This document shows positions 36,194 to 44,924 of a stretch of 64,000 bases of DNA, piece by piece. The DNA comes from Parasphingopyxis lamellibrachiae (GTDB lineage Bacteria > Pseudomonadota > Alphaproteobacteria > Sphingomonadales > Sphingomonadaceae). Numbering within the stretch: position 1 is the first letter of the stretch; each line of letters opens with the position of its first letter. Below the pieces are notes generated by a model that saw only the letters and a program-made list of their open reading frames with translations, was not told where the DNA came from and made no database searches. The DNA lies in the NCBI RefSeq assembly GCF_003385775.1, contig NZ_QRDP01000004.1, positions 1,163,763-1,227,762 of the forward strand, read 5' to 3'. The position numbers and the translations under genes were made by a program.

Positions 36194-37855
36194 TTAAGTC
36201 GATTCAGCGCTTTGACGGCTTGCTTCACTCAGCAAGGTCTTGATCTGTTTGAATTGCCATTCGGTGTTGCCGGTCACCTTTTCCAGCAAGGTTTTAACCC
36301 TTTTAGGGTTGCCGGTTGCAAGCAGAGACTTGGCGCACGCTATCGACGCCAACGGAGGGCTCTCGCCTGATTCAATAGCTTCCTCCAACCGGGAAATCGC
36401 TTCGTCATGCTCATTCTTGAGGCTCAGCGCATTTCCGATATAGGTTAGAATCTGAATGCGCTGCCGGGGGGATGTTTCCATCCAGAGTTTCTCGGCATCA
36501 AGAATGCCCGCCTTGCCCTGCATGGCTGCCCTTGCCTCGATCAACATCGTCCAATGTTGAATACCCTTGGTTCCCGGTTTGCAGAGAGGCAGCACCGATG
36601 CCAAGACAGCATCATAGTCGCGAAGGCTGAGATGTGCTTTTGCGCGCAACAATTTCGCTTCGCTCTGCTCCAACCCGTCGACCGCTTCGAGAACTTCTTT
36701 TGGGCGCCCATCTGAGACAAGAAAGCGAGCATACTCTATCGCGAATGCCGGCGATGTTTTCACCCGCCCGGCATGTTCCTCGAAAAAGGCATGGTCTCCC
36801 CTCACCCTTTGCTCGCGTGCCCTGTCGGCAAACAGAAGGGCTTCGGCCGATTCCGTAGGAAACTCCTCAACACCTGGCAAAACCTCCTGCCCCGCTTCGC
36901 GATTTCCTAGGTATGCATTGACCATTCGCTCGACATTGAACTTCACAATTGCCCGCGTCGTGTGAACGAAATCATCGGCCCAGGCGATGCGCCTGTCCGT
37001 CAAGGTCACAGATTCATAACTCGGAAAATATGTGATGCGATCATCACCCGCGACGATCTGCTCAGCAACCACTCGCAGGACCGATTTTGAATAGCAATTG
37101 GCTGTTATGACATCGTCACGGCGATGGGTTGCCATCATCGGTACTGGCGAGACGGTGATTATAGCGCGAAGGTCATCACGACCATGCTTGAAGGCGATAT
37201 CCAACGCCCGTTGCAGATAGTCATGGCATTCCTGAAAACTCAGAACATGAAGCGAGAAACGCTCAGGATTTGCCTTCATCGCGCCCGGCAAAGGTGCCGT
37301 GTTGAGATAGACCTGTGCAGCCTCATCCCACCATACTTCGGCAAGGCCCAAGGTTATTATAAGCAACCGGCAATCTGCAAGTGATCGCGTCACTTCCATC
37401 AGTCCGTGGCGGCGCGCGAGTACGTCAGCTAGCGGGCCTGGCCGAATGCTGTTGACCATATGCAGATCGACATATTTGTTGGGACCAACCTCAAGGATCG
37501 CCTGATCCTCGTCAAACTCCTCCTCGCCAAAGGCCCAGGCAAACTCGTTAAAGATCGAGGGAGTACCAAAGTTATTTACAATTTCGGGCGGCAATCCTTC
37601 AAACACACCTTTTGTGAAAAGGTCGCGCATCGGTATCTTGAAACCACGATCACGCAATTCTCCTTCGATATGGCGTGCAAAGCAGGAGCCAATGGTAAAT
37701 ATGCGCTCGCCCGGTTTGAGCCGGAAGGGAACATCGAAAGCCGGTTTGGCAATCGGTTCGATACGATTTTCTTCGTCTCTGACGCCCCAAGTGGCAAGAC
37801 CGTTAGTCTTGCGGATACGCAACGCCTCAGGGCCATTCAATGATACAATAGGCAT
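36194..37855 (-). CDS. GSCFA-domain (SGNH-like) protein with C-terminal repeat helices
   Basis: A 553-residue protein with the name-giving motif GERIFTIGSCFARHI (GSCFA at 56-60), the nucleophile-Ser region of an SGNH-hydrolase-like fold. Later blocks are LITLGLAEVWWDEAAQ, IITVSPVPMMATHRRDDV, NCYSKSVLR and DDFVHTT. Residues about 330-545 are helical with a TPR-like pattern (AKLLRAKAHLSLRDYDAVLASVLPL). GSCFA proteins occur in polysaccharide loci and may act as acyltransferases or esterases; the activity is inferred. The gene occupies a block flanked by a direct repeat, so it was gained after the hotdog-SDR arrangement existed. Its codon use is less GC-rich than its neighbours. Confidence 0.85.
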   Translation of the reverse strand: MPIVSLNGPEALRIRKTNGLATWGVRDEENRIEPIAKPAFDVPFRLKPGERIFTIGSCFARHIEGELRDRGFKIPMRDLFTKGVFEGLPPEIVNNFGTPSIFNEFAWAFGEEEFDEDQAILEVGPNKYVDLHMVNSIRPGPLADVLARRHGLMEVTRSLADCRLLIITLGLAEVWWDEAAQVYLNTAPLPGAMKANPERFSLHVLSFQECHDYLQRALDIAFKHGRDDLRAIITVSPVPMMATHRRDDVITANCYSKSVLRVVAEQIVAGDDRITYFPSYESVTLTDRRIAWADDFVHTTRAIVKFNVERMVNAYLGNREAGQEVLPGVEEFPTESAEALLFADRAREQRVRGDHAFFEEHAGRVKTSPAFAIEYARFLVSDGRPKEVLEAVDGLEQSEAKLLRAKAHLSLRDYDAVLASVLPLCKPGTKGIQHWTMLIEARAAMQGKAGILDAEKLWMETSPRQRIQILTYIGNALSLKNEHDEAISRLEEAIESGESPPLASIACAKSLLATGNPKRVKTLLEKVTGNTEWQFKQIKTLLSEASRQSAEST

Positions 37856-38027
37856 GGATTCGATCTATAGCTTCTGACGAAGAGCGCAAGGTAGCCACTT
37901 CTTGATATGAACGAGAGGATCGACTTCCGATCACACAATCAAATTTATCAGAAGGCGGATAGAAAAAGACGTTTATAGAACTGGTTAGCCTCTCGAGAGC
38001 CTTCCAGCTTAAGCTACGGGCGGCGGC

Positions 38028-38080
38028 AACCGATTGCAGCGGCACGGATGAACTTCCTGCTCGTCAGGGATAAGGGCTGA
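38028..38080 (+). pseudogene. Duplicate C-terminal fragment of the second hotdog gene
   Basis: Encodes PIAAARMNFLLVRDKG and a stop, matching the end of the 35653-36051 gene except for Lys-Ser to Lys-Gly at the last residue. It has no upstream frame. It is part of the right copy of the direct repeat. The 172 bases before it (37856-38027) hold no gene and begin the GSCFA gene's upstream region. Confidence 0.88.
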
Positions 38081-38219
38081 ACGGTCAACCCGCGATGCTG
38101 GTCCTTGTATCGGCATGGACGAGGCCGCCATCGACGGTCAGCGTTTCGCCGATCACATAGTCTCCCGCGCGGCTGGCAAGGTAGATGGCGGCTGCCGCCA
38201 TGTCTTCGGCTTCGCCGAT
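38028..38219. repeat. 192-bp direct repeat, right copy
   Basis: Counterpart of 35999-36190. It contains a hotdog-gene tail fragment and the true 3' end of the intact SDR gene at 38085-38876. Confidence 0.93.
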
Positions 38220-38876
38220 CCGCCTCGCCGGAATGGACTGGGCCACGGCATCGCCCGCATCGCGCGCGGCCTTGTTCATGTCCGACGCAAAGGCGCCAGG
38301 GGCAATCGCCGTGACGATGATATTGTCCTGAATCAGCCGGGCCGCCATCCGCTTGGTCAGCCACAGGATCGCCGCCTTGGATGCGTGGTAGCTATAGGTT
38401 TCCCATGGGTTGAGCCGCATCCCGTCAATCGATCCGATATTGATGACCTTGGCGGGCTGCTCGGTGCTTGCCGCATTGTTGAGCAACTGGTGCAGCGCCT
38501 GGGTCAGGAAGAATGGCGATTTAACATTCAAATCCATCGCCCGGTCCCAGCCAGCCTCCGGAAATTCGTCGAAATCCGTGCCCCAGGCCGCACCGGCATT
38601 GTTGACGAGGATATCGAGTTTTTCCTCATGCTCCGAAATCGCCGCAGCGAGCGCCTTGCACCCTTCAACGGTGGAAATATCCATCGGAATGCCAACCACC
38701 CTGTCGCCAAAATGCTCCACGGCGGCGGCGATCTGGTCTTCCTTGCGCGCCGAGATATAGACTTTGCGGCAACCCGCCGAGAGTAAGCCCTCGACGATCA
38801 TCTTGCCAATGCCACGCGAGCCGCCGGTTACCAGTGCGGTGCGGCCTTCGAGGCTGAAAAGTTTTGCGATATCCAT
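38085..38876 (-). CDS. Short-chain dehydrogenase/reductase
   Basis: A 263-residue NAD(P)H oxidoreductase of the FabG-like classical SDR type. TALVTGGSRGIGKMIVEGLL binds the cofactor, LVNNAGAAWG stabilises the fold, and the catalytic Ser lies in VINIGSIDG. The Tyr-Lys pair lies in SYHASKAAILW, and the C-terminus ends ETLTVDGGLVHAD. It lies 27 bases downstream of the acyl-CoA dehydrogenase at 38904, probably as a beta-oxidation-like hydroxyacyl or alcohol dehydrogenase. Its 3' end is present twice because of the direct repeat. Confidence 0.92.
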   Translation of the reverse strand: MDIAKLFSLEGRTALVTGGSRGIGKMIVEGLLSAGCRKVYISARKEDQIAAAVEHFGDRVVGIPMDISTVEGCKALAAAISEHEEKLDILVNNAGAAWGTDFDEFPEAGWDRAMDLNVKSPFFLTQALHQLLNNAASTEQPAKVINIGSIDGMRLNPWETYSYHASKAAILWLTKRMAARLIQDNIIVTAIAPGAFASDMNKAARDAGDAVAQSIPARRIGEAEDMAAAAIYLASRAGDYVIGETLTVDGGLVHADTRTSIAG

Positions 38877-38903
38877 TGATCTAATTCCTTCCTGTTCGCG
38901 GCG

Positions 38904-40049
38904 TTACCCGCCGTTCTTGATGGTTTCCCGCGCGATGATCAGCTGCTGGATCTGGCTCGTGCCTTCATAGATCCGGAACAGCCGCACATCGCGGTAAAAG
39001 CGTTCGATGCCATAATCGGCAATATAGCCAGCGCCGCCATGAATCTGCACGGCGCGGTCGGCAACGCGGCCGACCATCTCACTGGCGAAATATTTGGCCG
39101 CAGCGGCTTCGAGCGTAATCCGTTCACCCGCGTCCTTTTTGGCGGCGGCTTCGAGCACCAGCGCTTTTGCCGCCATGCTTTCCGCCTTGCTGTCGGCGAT
39201 CATCGCCTGAATAAGCTGGAAATCGGCCAGAGACTGGCCGAACTGCTTGCGGTCGATCGCATAGGCCACGCAGTCAGCGATCAGCCGGTCCGCGATGCCG
39301 ACGCATACGGCGCTGATATGCAGGCGTCCGCGATCGAGCACCTGCATCGCTACCTTGAAACCCTCGCCTTCAGCGCCCAGCCGATTGGCCGCCGGCACCG
39401 GCGTATCGTCGAAAATGACATCGCAGACCTTGGCGCCTTGCTGACCCATCTTCTTTTCGGGTTCGCCGACCGAAACGCCCGGCAGATCGCGCGGCACGAG
39501 AAAGGCGGAAACCCCTCGCCCGCCCGCTTCCTCTCCGGTCCGCGCCATGACGGTGAAGACCGAAGCCTTGTCGGCATTGGTGATGTATCGCTTGGTGCCG
39601 GAGAGCCGGTACACGTCGCCATCCCGCACGGCTCTGGTTTTCACCGCGCCTGAATCCGATCCGACATCCGGTTCGGTGAGGGCGAAACTGGCGACGACTT
39701 CGCCGCTGGCCATTTTGGGCAGCCATTCGGCTTTCTGTTCGTCGGTCCCCGCGATCGCCACGCCCTGGCTGCCAATCCCGACATTGGTGCCGAAGGTTGA
39801 GCGGAAGGCCGGGGTCGTACCGCCCAGTTCGAAGGCGACGCGCACTTCCTCGCTCATCGTCAGGCCGATGCCGCCATATTCGGGCGCAATGGACAGCCCG
39901 AACAGGCCCATCGCCTTCATCTCTTCGACAACGTCGGCTGGAATGGCGTCGTTGGCCTCGACCTCGCCTTCGAGCGGGCGCAGTCGCTCGCGAACGAAAC
40001 GGCGAATGGTTTCGAGAAGCTGGTTAAAGGTTTCGTCATCCAAAGCCAT
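38904..40049 (-). CDS. Acyl-CoA dehydrogenase with intact catalytic Glu
   Basis: A 381-residue FAD flavoenzyme that would introduce an alpha-beta double bond into an acyl-CoA. Visible blocks are FALTEPDVGSDSGAVKTRAVRDGD (FAD and substrate loop), GTKRYITNADKA, the Arg-rich AYAIDRKQFGQSLADFQLIQ, and QIHGGAGYIADYGIERFYRDVRLFRIYEGTSQIQ. The last block contains the catalytic-base Glu (YEGTS). It sits between the SDR and a second, Glu-lacking acyl-CoA dehydrogenase on the same strand. The two may form a heteromeric enzyme. Confidence 0.93.
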   Translation of the reverse strand: MALDDETFNQLLETIRRFVRERLRPLEGEVEANDAIPADVVEEMKAMGLFGLSIAPEYGGIGLTMSEEVRVAFELGGTTPAFRSTFGTNVGIGSQGVAIAGTDEQKAEWLPKMASGEVVASFALTEPDVGSDSGAVKTRAVRDGDVYRLSGTKRYITNADKASVFTVMARTGEEAGGRGVSAFLVPRDLPGVSVGEPEKKMGQQGAKVCDVIFDDTPVPAANRLGAEGEGFKVAMQVLDRGRLHISAVCVGIADRLIADCVAYAIDRKQFGQSLADFQLIQAMIADSKAESMAAKALVLEAAAKKDAGERITLEAAAAKYFASEMVGRVADRAVQIHGGAGYIADYGIERFYRDVRLFRIYEGTSQIQQLIIARETIKNGG

Positions 40050-40079
40050 TTCACTCTCCCAATCCGCTCTCCCAGAGTC

Positions 40080-40125
40080 TGTCGAAGGGTCGTCCTTTCC
40101 TTCAGGAAAGAACGGGGCTTCGACA
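40080..40125. repeat. Nested intergenic palindrome between two acyl-CoA dehydrogenase genes
   Basis: The outer arms TGTCGAAG (40080-40087) and CTTCGACA (40118-40125) are perfect complements. The inner arms CTTTCCT (40095-40101) and AGGAAAG (40104-40110) close over TC. The sequence matches the kind of repetitive palindrome common between genes in sphingomonads. It could also act as an RNA-processing or terminator-like structure. Confidence 0.6.
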
Positions 40126-40156
40126 CGCTCAGCCCAAACGGGTGTGTCATTATGGC

Positions 40157-41293
40157 CTAATAGCCGTTCATTTCCGCCACGCGGTTGGCGTGATAATTCG
40201 CATCGCCCATGAATTCGGCGAGCGCGCGATCCCGTTTCATATAGAGGCCGATATCATATTCATCCGTCATACCGATGCCGCCATGCATCTGTACGCCTTC
40301 GCGCACGGCAAGGTTGGTGGCACGCCCGGCCTTGGCCTTTGCAACTGACACCATCAGCTCGGCCCCGTCATTGCCTTCGTCAAGCAGCTGCTGCGCTTTG
40401 ATAACGGCGGAACGGGCGACTTCCATCTCGCTATAAAGATGAGCCGTGCGATGCTGGAGCGCCTGGAAGGAGCCGATCACCTTGTCGAACTGCTTGCGCT
40501 GTTTGAGATAGTCGATGGTCATGTCCATCGCTCCGGCCCCCACCCCGACCGTTTCAGCAGCGGAACCGACGCGCCCGGCGCGCAGCATGCGGGTGAGCAC
40601 ATCCCAGCCCTGGTCGACTTCACCGATCACCGCGTCTGCGGTCACTTCGACATTGTCGAATTCAACATGGGCGGCCATGGCGCTGTCCACCAGACGGGCG
40701 CTTTCCGCCGACAGGCCGGCTGCATCTTTTTCCACGGCGAACACGGTCAGGCCGTCCGTTTCGCCCGCAGTGCCGCCCGTGCGAGCGGCCACGATCATCA
40801 TGTCCGCGGAGCCCCCCTGGATCACGAACTGTTTTTTGCCATTGAGCCGGAAGCCGTTACCGGAACGCTCTGCTTTCATGGCGATATTTTCCGGGCGATG
40901 TTTGGTGCTTTCGTCGATGGCAAGGCCCAGAACGGTATCGCCCGACAGGATGCCGGGCAGCCAGCGATCGCGCATATCCTTGCCAGCCGCGTTCAGCCCC
41001 TCGACGCCCGCAACCGAAGTGGTGAGGAAAGGTGACGGCGTCAGGTTCCGGCCGATCTCCTCAAGCACGATACCCGCCTCGACATTGCCGAGTCCGAGGC
41101 CGCCATCCTCTTCGCTTACCAGGATTCCAGTGAACCCCATTTCGGCAAATTGCTTCCACAACGCATGGCCGAAGCCATCCTTGCAGTTCATGTCGCGAAA
41201 TTCGCGCAGATGCGAGACCGGCGCTTCGTTCTTCATGAATTCGCTGGCGCTGTCCTGCAACATCGCCTGGTCGTCATTGAGGTAAAGGGGCAT
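40157..41293 (-). CDS. Acyl-CoA dehydrogenase-like protein lacking the usual catalytic Glu
   Basis: A 378-residue ACAD-fold protein. It keeps LVSEEDGGLGLGNVEAGIVLEEIGR and FRLNGKKQFVIQGGSADMMIVAA. It also keeps VEFDNVEVTADAVIGEVDQGWDVL, YLKQRKQFDKVIGSFQALQHR and QMHGGIGMTDEYDIGLYMKRDRAL. At the position where partners read YEGTS it has EFMGDANYH, so the usual base Glu is replaced by Met or nearby residues. Such subunits pair with active ones in alpha2beta2 acyl-CoA dehydrogenases of steroid-degrading bacteria. The downstream neighbour at 38904 is the obvious partner. Confidence 0.9.
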   Translation of the reverse strand: MPLYLNDDQAMLQDSASEFMKNEAPVSHLREFRDMNCKDGFGHALWKQFAEMGFTGILVSEEDGGLGLGNVEAGIVLEEIGRNLTPSPFLTTSVAGVEGLNAAGKDMRDRWLPGILSGDTVLGLAIDESTKHRPENIAMKAERSGNGFRLNGKKQFVIQGGSADMMIVAARTGGTAGETDGLTVFAVEKDAAGLSAESARLVDSAMAAHVEFDNVEVTADAVIGEVDQGWDVLTRMLRAGRVGSAAETVGVGAGAMDMTIDYLKQRKQFDKVIGSFQALQHRTAHLYSEMEVARSAVIKAQQLLDEGNDGAELMVSVAKAKAGRATNLAVREGVQMHGGIGMTDEYDIGLYMKRDRALAEFMGDANYHANRVAEMNGY

Positions 41294-41352
41294 CCTGCTT
41301 CTCTTCTTTCTGCTTATCTTGTCGGATTACTGGTCGGTGCGATCAGGCGGCT

Positions 41353-42534
41353 TCAGCCGTCCGGCAGTTCCAATATCCGTTTCGAGATCACGTTGAGCAT
41401 CACTTCGCTGGTGCCGCCCTCGATGCTGTTCGCCTTGGTGCGCAGCCAGTCGCGCGATTTCGCACCGCCGCCCGATGCTTCGCTCTCCCATTCCAGCGCC
41501 TCGGAACCGCCGGCGCTCATAACCAGCTCATGCCGGCGCTTGTTCAGTTCGGTGCCGACATATTTCATCATGTTGGGTGTGGCCGGGTGGTTCTTCTTCG
41601 TCTTCAGTTCGTCCATGAACCGCTCGGCCATCGCCTTGAACGCCAGCGCGTCGACATCCAGTTCGGCGAGCTGGGCCCGCAATATGGGCTCGTCGAGCCG
41701 CCCCATCGCATCGGTTCCCAGACTCGGCTTCATCGCCTTGCCAAGCGATCCCGAGCCATCGCCGCCGCCCATGTTGGAAATCATCTCGCGCTCATGACCG
41801 AGCAGATATTTGGCGACATCCCAGCCGCGATTGAGCTCGCCGACAATCTGATGCTTGGGCACTTTCACATTGTCGAAAAATGTCTCGCAAAAAGGCGAGT
41901 TTCCCGAGATCAGCAGAATCGGTTTTGTCGACACGCCTTCGCTTTCCATGTCGAACAACAGAAAGCTGATACCGCGATATTTGTCGCTCTTGTCGGTGCG
42001 AACGAGGCAGAAGATCCAGTCGGCCTTGTCGGCATAGCTGGTCCAGATTTTCTGTCCGTTGACGATCCAGTGGTCGCCCTTGTCCTCGCCAAAGGTCTGC
42101 AGGCTGACGAGATCGGAACCCGACCCCGGTTCGGAATATCCCTGGCACCAGCGAATCTCGCCGCGCGCAATCTGGTTCAGATAATGCACCTTCTGTTCTT
42201 CGTTGCCAAACTGCAGGAGCGCAGGGCCGAGCATCCAAATCCCGAAACTCGATAGCGGCGGACGCGCTTTGATCCGCGCCATTTCTTGTTTGAGAACCTT
42301 GCCTTCGACCGGGCTCAGCCCCGCCCCGCCATAAGCCTCCGGCCATTCGGGAACGGTATAGCCCTTGGCGACACAGGCTTCGAACCACGCTTTTTGAGCC
42401 TCGTTTTTGAACGTCGCGTTGCGACCGCCCCAAAAAACATCGTCGTCATCGCGCACCGGTTCGCACATTTCAGCCGGGCAATTCGTTTCCAGCCAGTCGC
42501 GCGTCTCCGCGCGGAAAGTTTCAAGGTCGGACAT
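41353..42534 (-). CDS. Acyl-CoA dehydrogenase
   Basis: A 393-residue ACAD-fold enzyme. It shows PEWPEAYGGAGLSPVEGKVLKQEMAR, WCQGYSEPGSGSDLVSLQT, WIVNGQKIWTSYADKADW, MISNMGGGDG and a C-terminal SIEGGTSEVMLNVISKRIL. The GYSEPGSGSDL loop is characteristic of FadE-type enzymes acting on bulky substrates. The gene is transcribed away from the MFS carrier at 42636. A 16-bp palindrome lies 48 bases before its ATG and probably controls both genes. It is first in a minus-strand run of three dehydrogenase genes and the SDR. Confidence 0.92.
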   Translation of the reverse strand: MSDLETFRAETRDWLETNCPAEMCEPVRDDDDVFWGGRNATFKNEAQKAWFEACVAKGYTVPEWPEAYGGAGLSPVEGKVLKQEMARIKARPPLSSFGIWMLGPALLQFGNEEQKVHYLNQIARGEIRWCQGYSEPGSGSDLVSLQTFGEDKGDHWIVNGQKIWTSYADKADWIFCLVRTDKSDKYRGISFLLFDMESEGVSTKPILLISGNSPFCETFFDNVKVPKHQIVGELNRGWDVAKYLLGHEREMISNMGGGDGSGSLGKAMKPSLGTDAMGRLDEPILRAQLAELDVDALAFKAMAERFMDELKTKKNHPATPNMMKYVGTELNKRRHELVMSAGGSEALEWESEASGGGAKSRDWLRTKANSIEGGTSEVMLNVISKRILELPDG

Positions 42535-42581
42535 ATTCGGGTGCTCCTCAGGAGTCGCTCATTTTTCTTTCGATTGTACGC

Positions 42582-42597
42582 TTGACGTGCACGTCAA
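42582..42597. promoter_or_regulatory. Perfect 16-bp palindromic operator candidate
   Basis: TTGACGTGCACGTCAA is its own reverse complement. It sits between the divergent acyl-CoA dehydrogenase (start 42534) and MFS (start 42636) genes. A 14-of-16 match lies at 54619-54634, upstream of another acyl-CoA dehydrogenase. The ACGT-N2-ACGT layout resembles boxes described for regulators of fatty-acid and branched-chain amino-acid catabolism (for example LiuR-like), but the regulator here is unknown. Confidence 0.6.
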
Positions 42598-42635
42598 TTC
42601 AAGTCCAGCATAGCGAATAGCCGGCAAAAGACCGG

Positions 42636-43976
42636 GTGCGCGTTTTGGGAGTGGATTTGCCGGACATTGCTCAAGCAATTGCGCCGCGTCAGGAAACTGA
42701 TGACGAGCGGGCCCTGCGCCGCCGATCGCTGACGCTGGGGCTGCTGACCCTCACCTATTTTTTCAGCTATATGGACCGTCAGATCCTCGCGATTCTGCTG
42801 GAAGACATCAAGGCGGACCTGCTGCTCTCCGATACCCAGCTCGGGTTGCTTACCGGCTTCGCCTTCGCGCTTTTCTACGCGACGCTCGGGATCCCGGTGG
42901 CCCGGCTCGCAGACCGGATGAACCGGCGCAATATCATCGCCGCCGCCCTCACAATCTGGAGCGCTATGACCGCTCTGTGCGGCCTTGCCCAGAATTTCAC
43001 CCATCTGCTGCTCGCGCGAATCGGCGTCGGGATCGGCGAAGCCGGGTCCAGTCCGCCCAGCCATTCCATTATCGCCGATCTCTATCCGCCGGAAAAACGG
43101 GCCGGGGCGATGGCGATCTATTCGCTGGGGGTTACGCTGGGCGCAGGACTCGGCATCATAATCGGCGGGACGATATCGGCCTATTATGGCTGGCGCTGGG
43201 CGATGGTCAGCATCGGTATCCCCGGAATCGTTCTGGCGATCTTCGTCCGGTTGTTCGTCGTCGAGCCCCGGCGCGGCCTTTCAGATGCCAACCAGCTGGC
43301 CGCCCAAGCTGGCGATATGCCGTCCCTGCGCGAAGGCTTCGCCTCGATGTGGCAGATGCCAGCCGCCCGCCATCTTGTCCTTGGCGTCACGCTCACTTCC
43401 TTGATCGGCTATGCCCTCACCGGTTGGGGGCCGACCTACTATCAGCGCTCCTTCGGTCTTTCCGTCGCCCAGATCGCAATGGTGATCGCGCCGATCCTGA
43501 TGGTTATCGGCATCATTTCCGGCGTCGGTGGCGGCAAGGTTGCCGACTGGGTCGCGCGGCGCTGGGGCACCTGGGCGCAAAGCGCGATGGTGGCAGTGTT
43601 CAAACTCATCGCCTTCCCCTTCGCAGTCGGCATCTATCTGGTCGATGATCCGACCACCGGCATCATTCTTTACGGCATCTCGATCCTGTTTGCGTCCAGC
43701 TATCTCGGGCCGACTTTCGCCCTGATCCAGGGGTTGGCTCCAGTAAAGCTGCGGGCGCTATGGGCGGCGATCACGCTTCTCGTCATCAACCTGATCGGGC
43801 TTGGCATCGGACCGACTTTGATCGGCGTGCTCAGCGATCTGCTGCAACCACGCTTCGGCGAAGAATCGCTGCGCTATGCCCTGCTGATCGTCGCCATGGC
43901 CACGCCCTGGGCGATTTTCCACTATTGGCGCGCGGGCGTTCTGCTCAAGCGCCGCGATGAGGCACCGGCATCGTGA
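42636..43976 (+). CDS. MFS transporter (spinster-like)
   Basis: A 446-residue protein with twelve likely membrane segments. The MFS signature loop between helices 2 and 3 reads GIPVARLADRMNRRNI. The TM1 region LTYFFSYMDRQILAILLEDIKADLLLSDTQLGLLTG and the block RIGVGIGEAGSSPPSHSIIADLYPPEKRAGAMAIYSLG are typical of spinster-like carriers of hydrophobic or acidic substrates. A GTG start is used; no strong ribosome-binding site is seen. It is divergent from the acyl-CoA dehydrogenase operon across the 16-bp palindrome. It probably imports the compound degraded by the cluster; this is inference. Confidence 0.9.
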   Translation: MRVLGVDLPDIAQAIAPRQETDDERALRRRSLTLGLLTLTYFFSYMDRQILAILLEDIKADLLLSDTQLGLLTGFAFALFYATLGIPVARLADRMNRRNIIAAALTIWSAMTALCGLAQNFTHLLLARIGVGIGEAGSSPPSHSIIADLYPPEKRAGAMAIYSLGVTLGAGLGIIIGGTISAYYGWRWAMVSIGIPGIVLAIFVRLFVVEPRRGLSDANQLAAQAGDMPSLREGFASMWQMPAARHLVLGVTLTSLIGYALTGWGPTYYQRSFGLSVAQIAMVIAPILMVIGIISGVGGGKVADWVARRWGTWAQSAMVAVFKLIAFPFAVGIYLVDDPTTGIILYGISILFASSYLGPTFALIQGLAPVKLRALWAAITLLVINLIGLGIGPTLIGVLSDLLQPRFGEESLRYALLIVAMATPWAIFHYWRAGVLLKRRDEAPAS

Positions 43977-44069
43977 TGGCCGTCCGCATCCCCTTCATCC
44001 GGCCCCTGACCCGACAATGGGTTTCAAGCCGCAACGCATTGGCCTAGCATAGGAACAGAGAGGAATATT

Positions 44070-44918
44070 ATGAGATTCGAAGGTAAACGCGTCGTAATTA
44101 CTGGCGGGGCATCCGGCATCGGCCGGGCGACAGCCGAGGCGTTCATCGCCGAGGGGGCCCAGGTGATGATGGGGGATCTCAACGCTGAGGCCGGCGATGC
44201 GATGGCTGCGGATACCCGATTCGACAATCGCCTCGCCTTCCAGAAAACCGATGTCTGCGAAGTGGGCGAGATCAAGGACCTGCTGGACAGCGCCGCCGGC
44301 CATTTCGGCGGCATCGACATCCTGTTCAATAATGCGGGGGCCGGAGGCGCGCCCGAGCGGATCGACGAAATGACCGCCGAAGGATGGGACAGCACGATGA
44401 ACCTGCTGCTCCGGTCCGTGGCCATGGGCACGCGCTATGCGGTCGACCATATGAAAAAGGCCGGCGGCGGCGTGATCGTCAACACCTCTTCGATCAACGC
44501 CCATGAAGCGGGATGGGGTCCGGTCGCCTATGCAACGGCCAAGGCCGGTGTGCGGCATCTGTCGAAGCTGTCCGCCGCCCAGCTCGCCGTCCACAATATC
44601 CGCGTCAATTCGATCAGCCCCGGCTTCATCATGACCAACATCTTCGCCGATTCCAGAAAGGACGAACCCGAAGAAGCCAGGAAGATCGACGAGGCCATCC
44701 ACGCCTTTTCCCCGATGGCGCAGCCGGTCGCCCGGTCGGGCATGCCGGAAGACATCGCCCAGGCTGTGCTCTATCTCAGCTCGGATCAGGGCGGCTTTGT
44801 TTCCGGTATCGACCTGACCGTCGATGGCGGCATCACGGTCGGCCATCGCCACAGCTGGGATCCAGACACGCCCGGCTTGCTCGATCTTATTCAGGCGCAA
44901 GCCGACGGCGAGGCGTAA
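44070..44918 (+). CDS. Short-chain dehydrogenase/reductase
   Basis: A 282-residue classical SDR. VVITGGASGIGRATAEAFIAEG binds the cofactor; the Asp in MMGDLNAEAG suggests NAD preference. NNAGAGGAPERIDEMT, NTSSINAHEAGWGPVAYATAKAG (Ser, Tyr, Lys) and ISPGFIMTNIF follow. The tail DGGITVGHRHSWDPDTPGL is longer than usual. AGAGAGGAATATT precedes the ATG. The next carrier gene follows after six bases, so the two are co-transcribed. Confidence 0.92.
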   Translation: MRFEGKRVVITGGASGIGRATAEAFIAEGAQVMMGDLNAEAGDAMAADTRFDNRLAFQKTDVCEVGEIKDLLDSAAGHFGGIDILFNNAGAGGAPERIDEMTAEGWDSTMNLLLRSVAMGTRYAVDHMKKAGGGVIVNTSSINAHEAGWGPVAYATAKAGVRHLSKLSAAQLAVHNIRVNSISPGFIMTNIFADSRKDEPEEARKIDEAIHAFSPMAQPVARSGMPEDIAQAVLYLSSDQGGFVSGIDLTVDGGITVGHRHSWDPDTPGLLDLIQAQADGEA

Positions 44919-44924
44919 GCCGCA

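Noticed and set aside
37856-38027. IS element carrying the GSCFA gene
   Set aside because: No transposase and no terminal inverted repeats are present; the flanking repeat is a 192-bp gene-boundary duplication, too long and too diverged for a target-site duplication.
43995-44900. Minus-strand 301-residue frame
   Set aside because: It is the antisense shadow of the SDR gene at 44070-44918, which has complete catalytic motifs.
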